Shown: positions 13,419 through 17,791 of the stretch, one piece after another
Numbering within the stretch: position 1 is the first letter of the stretch
Layout of the letters: the number at the start of each line of letters is the position of its first letter
NCBI GenBank assembly: GCA_036787815.1
Contig: DAIQOP010000056.1
Location: forward strand, 1 to 17,791
DNA: 17,791 bases
Reading direction: 5' to 3'
Source: DATBAK01 sp036787815
GTDB taxonomy: Bacteria; Actinomycetota; Acidimicrobiia; IMCC26256; PALSA-610
Made by a program: the position numbers and the translations under genes
The notes under the pieces: model-generated
What the model was told of the DNA's origin: nothing
The model's input: the letters and a program-made list of their open reading frames with translations, nothing else
Database searches by the model: none

Positions 13419-14097
13419 CCGCGTCGCGCTCGCGCCGGGCGAAGCCGCGCATCACCGCGAGGTCGCCGTTGCGGGCCCGCACCATCGCGAGCATGCACCC
13501 GATCACGCACGCCATCGTCAGCGCGTCGAACTCGGGCGTCTCGAGCCCGGCACTGGCCGCGAGATCGTCGGAGTGCACGACGAGCTCGATCATTCGCGTC
13601 ACGAGGTACTCGTCGAGCGGCATGGTGATCCCGAGCGCCACGGTGACGGTCCGCTCGGCGGGTTCCGAAGCCAGGCGGGCGTCGAGCGCCTGGAGCGTCG
13701 CGTCGAGTCGGGCGAGCAGGGCTTCCTGACCGTCGGCGGCTTCCTCCGCGGCCCGGGCCCGGATCCCGGCGTGCATGTCGTCGGCCGACGCACCGGCGGC
13801 CGCGATCACCCGCTCGAAGTACGCGTCGGCCGTGACGAGGTCGTCGTCGGCACCCTCGCCACCCTCGCTACCCGTGTCGGCAGTGTCGGCGGTGTCGCCA
13901 GTGTCGGCGGCGTCGAGGTAGGTGGTGACGACGAACGCCGCGCGCGCGAGGTGCCCGGCCACCGCGCCGACGTCGAGCTCAGCGAGCGCGCTCGGCTCCC
14001 GCCACCTCGCCGCGACCGCGCGCTCGGCGATGAGCCCGCGCGCCTCGGCCGCGGTGGCGAGGAACGCCTCTCGAACGAGCTCGCTCGGCGTCGGCAT
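13396..14097 (-). CDS. Maleylpyruvate isomerase family (DinB-like, mycothiol-dependent type) protein
   Basis: A 233-residue protein of the four-helix-bundle DinB/maleylpyruvate isomerase (TIGR03083-like) group. It has LDVGAVAGHLARA (41-53) with H49, and MIELVVHSDDLAAS (169-182) with H175, which match the usual metal-binding histidines at the ends of helices 2 and 3. Members use mycothiol or bacillithiol in isomerase or transferase reactions, but many are uncharacterised. An acidic low-complexity insert DAADTGDTADTADTGSEGG (62-80), encoded by 9-bp repeats, separates the two halves. The gene starts 19 bp after the stop of the SDR gene and probably belongs to the same transcript; there is no strong ribosome site. 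Its 3' end overlaps the MFS gene. Confidence 0.8.
   Translation of the reverse strand: MPTPSELVREAFLATAAEARGLIAERAVAARWREPSALAELDVGAVAGHLARAAFVVTTYLDAADTGDTADTADTGSEGGEGADDDLVTADAYFERVIAAAGASADDMHAGIRARAAEEAADGQEALLARLDATLQALDARLASEPAERTVTVALGITMPLDEYLVTRMIELVVHSDDLAASAGLETPEFDALTMACVIGCMLAMVRARNGDLAVMRGFARRERDAVSALRAF
13852..13918. repeat. 9-bp tandem repeats within the isomerase-family gene
   Basis: On the plus strand, accctcgcc and accctcgct stand in tandem at 13852-13869, followed by units gtgtcggca, gtgtcggcg, gtgtcgcca, gtgtcggcg and the degenerate gcgtcgagg (13874-13918). Each unit is three codons, so gain or loss keeps the frame. The coded peptide is an Asp/Thr/Ala repeat followed by Gly/Glu. 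Confidence 0.75.
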
Positions 14098-14116
14098 CGG
14101 GTGTGTGCCGGGTGGC

Positions 14117-15037
14117 TCAGGCCTCGACGGGAGGCATGAAGACCGGCACGCCCTTGCCCGTCTTGGCGAAGAGCGCGTCGGAGATCGCGTCGATCGACTC
14201 GATGGTCCACTCGGTGTCGGCGTCGACCTGGGTGACCGGCTTCCAACCCGTGAGGAGCTGCACCTGCCCGCCCATCACCTTCACGACCTGGCCGGTCACA
14301 CCCTCGGAGAGATCGGACGCGAGCCAGCACACGACGGCCGAGATGTTCTCGGGCGCGAACCGGTCGAACTCGCCTTCCTTCTTGTCCATGAAGCCGCCGG
14401 TCGCCACCGTGTCGGTGAGCCGGGTGCGGGCGGTCGGCGTGACCGCGTTCACGCGCACACCGATGCGCTCGAGCTCGCGGGCCATCACGATCGTCATCGA
14501 CGCGATGCCGGCCTTCGCTGCCGCGTAGTTCGCCTGGCCGGCGTTGCCGTAGAGCCCGGACTCGGAAGCCGTGTTCACGATCTTGCCGTTCACCGGCTCG
14601 CTCGTGGCCTTCGACTGCGCCCGCCAGTAGCTCGCCGCGAACCGCGACGGCGCGAAGTGGCCCTTGAGGTGCACGTCGATGACCGCGTCCCACTCGGCCT
14701 CGTCCATGTTGAAGCTCATCTTGTCTCGGAGGATCCCCGCGTTGTTCACGAGCACGTCGAGGCGACCGTAGGTGTCGACCGCCTGCTGGATCATCTGCTC
14801 GGCGCCGCTCCACGACGACACGCTCGCCCCGTTGACGATCGCCCGGCCGCCGCCCGCGACGATCTCGTCGACCACCTGCCGGGCGGGGGTGATGTCGGCG
14901 CCGTCGCCGGTGATGTCGCCCCCGAGGTCGTTCACCACGACCGCCGCGCCCTCCGATGCGAGCATCAACGCGTGCGCGCGACCGATCCCGCGCCCGGCAC
15001 CGGTGACGATCGCGACCTTGCCATCGAACAGACCCAC
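14117..15037 (-). CDS. Short-chain dehydrogenase, ChsB1/17beta-HSD4-like 3-hydroxyacyl-CoA dehydrogenase
   Basis: A 306-residue SDR. It has the NAD(P) motif TGAGRGIG (12-19), NNAG (98-101) and the catalytic S158, Y171 and K175 (Y-AAA-K). In place of the common Asn before the active site it has VHLKGHF (122-128), as in peroxisomal multifunctional enzyme 2 and in mycobacterial ChsB1/Hsd4B; the stretch AASYWRAQSKA (134-144) is also very like ChsB1. ChsB1 oxidises the 3-hydroxyacyl-CoA of the sterol side chain with NAD+. The similarity is from memory and should be checked. The GTG start at 15037 follows AGGAGGG, the strongest ribosome site of the run. It lies 73 bp after the 122-aa gene and 19 bp before the isomerase-family gene. 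Confidence 0.9.
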   Translation of the reverse strand: MGLFDGKVAIVTGAGRGIGRAHALMLASEGAAVVVNDLGGDITGDGADITPARQVVDEIVAGGGRAIVNGASVSSWSGAEQMIQQAVDTYGRLDVLVNNAGILRDKMSFNMDEAEWDAVIDVHLKGHFAPSRFAASYWRAQSKATSEPVNGKIVNTASESGLYGNAGQANYAAAKAGIASMTIVMARELERIGVRVNAVTPTARTRLTDTVATGGFMDKKEGEFDRFAPENISAVVCWLASDLSEGVTGQVVKVMGGQVQLLTGWKPVTQVDADTEWTIESIDAISDALFAKTGKGVPVFMPPVEA

Positions 15038-15041
15038 TGGG

Positions 15042-15048
15042 CCCTCCT
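15042..15048 (-). promoter_or_regulatory. Strong Shine-Dalgarno site of the SDR gene
   Basis: On the minus strand AGGAGGG lies 4 bases before the GTG at 15037, fixing that codon as the start of MGLFDGK. The 73-bp gap before the gene (15038-15110) shows no clear -10 box, so the SDR probably relies on the upstream transcript. Confidence 0.65.
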
Positions 15049-15110
15049 GCTCTGCGTCCTGGTGCGGGCATTCGACCAGAGCGCCCGCGAGCGCGGCAAA
15101 TGGGCGACGG

Positions 15111-15479
15111 CTACGACAACGTGGTGACGAGCGCGACGGGGTCGGCGACGCTTACGGACAGCTCGCGGAGCCGCACGGGGAACCCGAGCACCCAGCCGCG
15201 GGCGCGGCTGTTCATGCGGATCGTGACGATCGGGCCCGACGCTCCGTTCACGAGCCAGCGGCCGCGCCAGCCGTGCACCCCCGCCGTCAGCCGGACCTTG
15301 CGTGCAGGCTCCGCCGAGGCGATCCGCCCGCGGTCGATCCGGGCGCGGAACGCCCAGCCCATCCGCACGCGCACGAGGTGGTCGTCGACCTCGACGTACG
15401 ACGCACGCGGCGGGATGCCGATGCTCCGCAGGAGCAGCCCCTTGCCGGGGGAGTAGCGGATCGGGAAGCGGGTCGTCAT
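15111..15479 (-). CDS. Hypothetical 122-aa protein (PH-like barrel suspected)
   Basis: A small basic protein starting MTTRFPIRYSPGKG. The start is fixed by the ATGA overlap with the stop of the crotonase gene (ATG at 15479, TGA ending at 15476); the same frame is open further upstream but lies inside the crotonase gene. It has alternating strand-like segments: ASYVEVDDHLVRVRMGWAFRA (26-46), then ARKVRLTAGVHGWRGRW (59-75), IVTIRMN (84-90) and LRELSVSVADPVALVTTL (104-121). No signal peptide, membrane helix or cysteine is visible. The pattern is compatible with a small PH-like or similar barrel domain; I do not recognise the family. The tight coupling to thiolase and crotonase genes suggests a role in the same pathway, but nothing shows what. 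Confidence 0.75.
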   Translation of the reverse strand: MTTRFPIRYSPGKGLLLRSIGIPPRASYVEVDDHLVRVRMGWAFRARIDRGRIASAEPARKVRLTAGVHGWRGRWLVNGASGPIVTIRMNSRARGWVLGFPVRLRELSVSVADPVALVTTLS

Positions 15480-16270
15480 GTGCCCGTGAAGTTCGTGGAG
15501 CGCTTCTCGCGGAACGCGCTCATGCCTTCGCGCAGATCGCCGGTGGTGGTGGCCAGCGCTTGGAAGTGGCCTTCGAGCTCGAGCGAGTGCGCGAGGTCGG
15601 TCTCGAAGCTCGCGTTGAGCAGACGCTTCGTGAGGCCGAACGCGCGCGTCGGGCCCTCGGCGAGCCGCCGCGCGAGCGCGGTGGCCTCGGCGTCGAGCGC
15701 GTCGGCCTCGACGCACTTGTACGCGAGCCCGAGGTCGACGGCCTCCTGCCCGACCGCGCCCTCGCCGAGCATCAGCATCGCCTTCGCGCGCGGGAGGCCC
15801 ACGAGGCGCGGGAGCAGGTAGGCACCGCCCGCGTCGGCGACGAGCCCCCAGCGGTGGAACGACCAGAGGAACCGGGTCGTGGGGTTCACGAGCACGAAGT
15901 CGCACGCGAGCGCGAGGTGCGCGCCCGGCCCGACCGCGACACCGTTCACGGCCGCGATCGTCGGCTTGTCGAGCTCCCACAGCTCGCGGACGAAGGCCTG
16001 CACTCCCGCCCGGAGCGCCTCGGAGGTCGAGCGCACCTCGAACCCTTCGCGCCCGGCCTGCGCGACCGTCGACGCCGAGAGGTCCATGCCCGCGCAGAAG
16101 GCGTCGCCCACCCCGGTGATGAGCACCGCGCGCACTTCCGGGTCGGTCCGCGCCGAACGGACGCTCGCGACGAGCTCGTCGCGCATCTCCGCGGTGAGCG
16201 CGTTCTTGGCCTCGGGCCGGTCGAGGACGATGCGCGCGACGTGGTCGGCGCCCCGGTCGACGCGGATCAT
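15476..16270 (-). CDS. Crotonase-family protein (enoyl-CoA isomerase/hydratase-like)
   Basis: A 264-residue crotonase-fold protein. The oxyanion-hole regions are AFCAGMDL (57-64) and GVAVGPGAHLALACD (110-124). The two glutamates that activate water in classic hydratases (E144 and E164 of the rat enzyme) are replaced by H118 and F138. An aspartate, D146 in GLVADAGGAYLLPRLVG, is kept at the position used as the base by PaaG-type isomerases. The protein is therefore more likely a double-bond isomerase or another crotonase activity than a standard hydratase. Its ATG overlaps the thiolase stop (ATGA), and its own stop overlaps the start of the 122-aa gene, so all are translated together. A function in beta-oxidation of a non-standard acyl-CoA is the simplest reading. 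Confidence 0.9.
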   Translation of the reverse strand: MIRVDRGADHVARIVLDRPEAKNALTAEMRDELVASVRSARTDPEVRAVLITGVGDAFCAGMDLSASTVAQAGREGFEVRSTSEALRAGVQAFVRELWELDKPTIAAVNGVAVGPGAHLALACDFVLVNPTTRFLWSFHRWGLVADAGGAYLLPRLVGLPRAKAMLMLGEGAVGQEAVDLGLAYKCVEADALDAEATALARRLAEGPTRAFGLTKRLLNASFETDLAHSLELEGHFQALATTTGDLREGMSAFREKRSTNFTGT

Positions 16271-17442
16271 GACCGGTTCGTCAGGATGTTGACGACCGCG
16301 ACGCCCGACCCGCGCCCGCCGGCGTTGTGTTGCAGCGCGAAGCCGTTGCGGGTCTCGATCTGGCGTTCACCGGCGTCGCCGCGCAGTTGCCACCAGCACT
16401 CGGTGATCTGCGCGACGCCCGTCGCGCCGATCGGGTGACCCTTCGCCAGCAGGCCGCCCGACGTGTTCACCGGGATGCGCCCGTCGAGCGCGGTCTCGCC
16501 TTCGAGGCTCGCGGGGCCGCCGCGGCCCTTCTCGACGAAGCCGAGGTCTTCGATGTCGAGGATCTCGGTGATGGTGAAGCAGTCGTGCACCTCGGCGCAG
16601 TCGATCTCCGACGGCCCCACGCCCGCCATCGCGTACGCGCGCTCGGCCGCGAGGCGGGTGGCCTTGATCTCCGTGAACGACGACTTCTCGTGGAGGTACG
16701 GATGATCGGTGGCGACACCGAACCCCGCGACCCACACGGGCCGGTCGGTGAACTCCTCCGCCCGTTCCGCCGGTACGAGCAGCACCGCGGCGGCTCCGTC
16801 GGTCTGCGGGCAACAGTCGAGGAGGTGCAGCGGGTGGCACACCGGGGCCGACGCGAGCACCTGCTCGATCGTGATCTCGTTCTGGAAGTGCGCGTACGGG
16901 TCGCGAGCACCGTTGTAGTGGTTCTTGACCGCGACGGAAGCGAGCATCTCGCGCGTCGTGCCGTACTCGGCCATGTGCCGCGTGGCGAAGGGCGCGAACA
17001 ACACCGGTGCGGTCTCGCCGCGCGTGAAGATCGGGTGCCCGGCCGCCGCGCGCGAGAGCAGTCCTTCCTCGGTCGACTTGTCGCGCATCTTCTCGACACC
17101 GATCACGAGCACGACGTCGTGAACCCCGCTCGCGACCGCCATCGCTCCCACGCGGAACGCATCGGAGCCTGACGGGCACGCGTTCTCGATACGGGTGCAC
17201 GGGATGCCCGAGAGCCCGATCGCGCTGGGCACGGTGTTGCCGCCGATGCCCTCCTGGCCCCAGAGCGTGCCCCGCTGGGTGGCGACGAACGCGGCGTCGA
17301 CGAGATCGGGCTCGAAGCCCTTGTCGACGCTGGCGACCGCGGCGGCGAACGCGCCGGCCGCCATCTGCTCGTAGCTCTGGTCGAACAGCTCACCCATCTT
17401 GATGAGGCCGGCACCGACGACGGCTACCCGATTCCAGCTCAT
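16267..17442 (-). CDS. SCP2-type thiolase (lipid-transfer-protein/Ltp family)
   Basis: A 391-residue thiolase-fold protein. The nucleophile region is RIENACPSGSDAF (84-96) with C89; AEVHDCFTITEI (283-294) carries H286; GHPIGATG (335-342) carries the second His; and the C-terminus has LQHNAGGRGSG (370-380) without the second cysteine of biosynthetic thiolases. This is the SCP2-thiolase pattern. The intact C89 and H286 argue for a working thiolase rather than an Ltp2-like aldolase, in which the active site is altered. These enzymes cleave 3-oxoacyl-CoA, often of sterol side chains. It is preceded by a DUF35 gene with ATGA overlap; Ltp-type thiolases commonly need a DUF35 partner. Downstream the crotonase overlaps by 4 bp. 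Confidence 0.93.
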   Translation of the reverse strand: MSWNRVAVVGAGLIKMGELFDQSYEQMAAGAFAAAVASVDKGFEPDLVDAAFVATQRGTLWGQEGIGGNTVPSAIGLSGIPCTRIENACPSGSDAFRVGAMAVASGVHDVVLVIGVEKMRDKSTEEGLLSRAAAGHPIFTRGETAPVLFAPFATRHMAEYGTTREMLASVAVKNHYNGARDPYAHFQNEITIEQVLASAPVCHPLHLLDCCPQTDGAAAVLLVPAERAEEFTDRPVWVAGFGVATDHPYLHEKSSFTEIKATRLAAERAYAMAGVGPSEIDCAEVHDCFTITEILDIEDLGFVEKGRGGPASLEGETALDGRIPVNTSGGLLAKGHPIGATGVAQITECWWQLRGDAGERQIETRNGFALQHNAGGRGSGVAVVNILTNRS

Positions 17443-17791
17443 ACCGAGCCCTCTTCCATCGCGATCGACTTCGCCTTGAACCCGTAGACGGGTACGCCGC
17501 GCTCGTACGAGTAGCGGCGGAGCACCAATCGCATCGCCCGGCCGATCGCGAGCTCCTCGCCGTCGCCCACGACCTGGAGCATGAGTCGCGCGCCGTCGTC
17601 GAGGTCGAGGACCGCGAGCGGCAACGGCGCGACGAACGGCGCGGGCATCGTGTAGTTGACGACATAGGTGTGGACGAGACCGTGGCGCGCGAGCGCCACC
17701 GGCTCGAGCTTCGGGCCCCCGCAGGCGACGCAGTGGGGGTGGATCGACGGCGGGGTGCTGATCGTGCCGCAGTCGACGCAGCGCCCGCCGA
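17439..17791 (-). CDS. DUF35 Zn-ribbon/OB-fold acyl-CoA-binding protein, N-terminus cut by window edge
   Basis: The frame runs off the right end; 116 complete codons before the stop are visible. The first visible part holds a zinc ribbon, CVDC followed 13 residues later by CVAC. An OB-fold-like strand series follows (VHTYVVNYTMPAPF, LAVLDLDDGARLMLQVVG, AIGRAMRLVLRRYSYERG). An internal ATG at 17699 is in frame but would remove the zinc ribbon, so the true start lies outside the window. DUF35 proteins bind the CoA part of the substrate and stabilise a thiolase-like partner, as ChsH2 does for Ltp2 and as in archaeal thiolase/HMG-CoA synthase complexes. The stop overlaps the thiolase start as ATGA, making that thiolase the natural partner. 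Confidence 0.9.
   Translation of the reverse strand, partial: GGRCVDCGTISTPPSIHPHCVACGGPKLEPVALARHGLVHTYVVNYTMPAPFVAPLPLAVLDLDDGARLMLQVVGDGEELAIGRAMRLVLRRYSYERGVPVYGFKAKSIAMEEGSV

Noticed and set aside
13922..15127. Long plus-strand frame opposite the SDR gene, and a similar one at 15302-16438 opposite the crotonase
   Set aside because: Both lie over genes with complete catalytic motifs on the other strand and have no domain of their own.
15480..15980. Upstream extension of the 122-aa protein
   Set aside because: It is an out-of-frame shadow of the crotonase gene; the ATGA overlap gives the start at 15479.
1..17791. CRISPR array, tRNA, rRNA, transposon or prophage
   Set aside because: No spaced direct repeats, cloverleaf-like segments, transposase/integrase motifs or terminal repeats were seen while reading either strand.

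Overview
The window is GC-rich DNA (roughly 70% GC by eye) with tightly packed genes, many GTG starts and short overlaps. The mix of an ABC-F protein, acyl-CoA dehydrogenase pairs, a CYP124/125-like cytochrome P450, SDR, crotonase and thiolase/DUF35 genes, a PPOX-fold flavoprotein and a mycothiol-dependent-isomerase-family protein points to an actinobacterium. Acidimicrobiia is my best guess, but that is inference. I see no tRNA, rRNA, CRISPR array, insertion sequence or phage gene.

Layout, left to right. (1) 2-85 (+): the last codons of an acyl-CoA synthetase. (2) 188-1849 (+): an ABC-F ATPase. (3) 1859-4044 (-): two adjacent acyl-CoA dehydrogenase genes, one long and one short, whose motifs complement each other as in the heterotetrameric steroid side-chain enzymes. 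(4) 4157-8852 (+): an unrecognised protein with a DRSWG motif, then a GT2 glycosyltransferase-methyltransferase fusion, a multi-pass GT39-like glycosyltransferase (TGATG overlap) and a second methyltransferase; this looks like a polyprenyl-phosphate-sugar glycosylation module. (5) 8898-10818: a Nudix hydrolase (-), a PPOX-fold protein (+) and a small secreted lipoprotein (+). (6) 10831-13418: a P450 (-) and an MFS transporter (+), transcribed divergently from a 119-bp region rich in inverted repeats. (7) 13396-17791 (-): a lipid-catabolism run read from right to left: DUF35 Zn-ribbon/OB protein (cut by the window edge), SCP2-type thiolase, crotonase, 122-aa unknown protein, SDR and a maleylpyruvate-isomerase-family protein. 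The first four are joined by 4-bp ATGA overlaps.

Taken together, the acyl-CoA synthetase tail, the dehydrogenase pair, the P450, the ChsB1-like SDR, the crotonase and the thiolase/DUF35 pair resemble the tool set for oxidising the side chain of a sterol or a branched isoprenoid. The substrate cannot be fixed from sequence alone. No clearly unprecedented system stands out. The observations I consider most worth checking are the GT2-methyltransferase fusion with its transferase neighbour, the complementary dehydrogenase pair, perfect inverted repeats placed on predicted promoters, a crotonase lacking both hydratase glutamates, and repeated -10-like TAnnnT boxes 6-9 nt before start codons, which suggests leaderless transcription.
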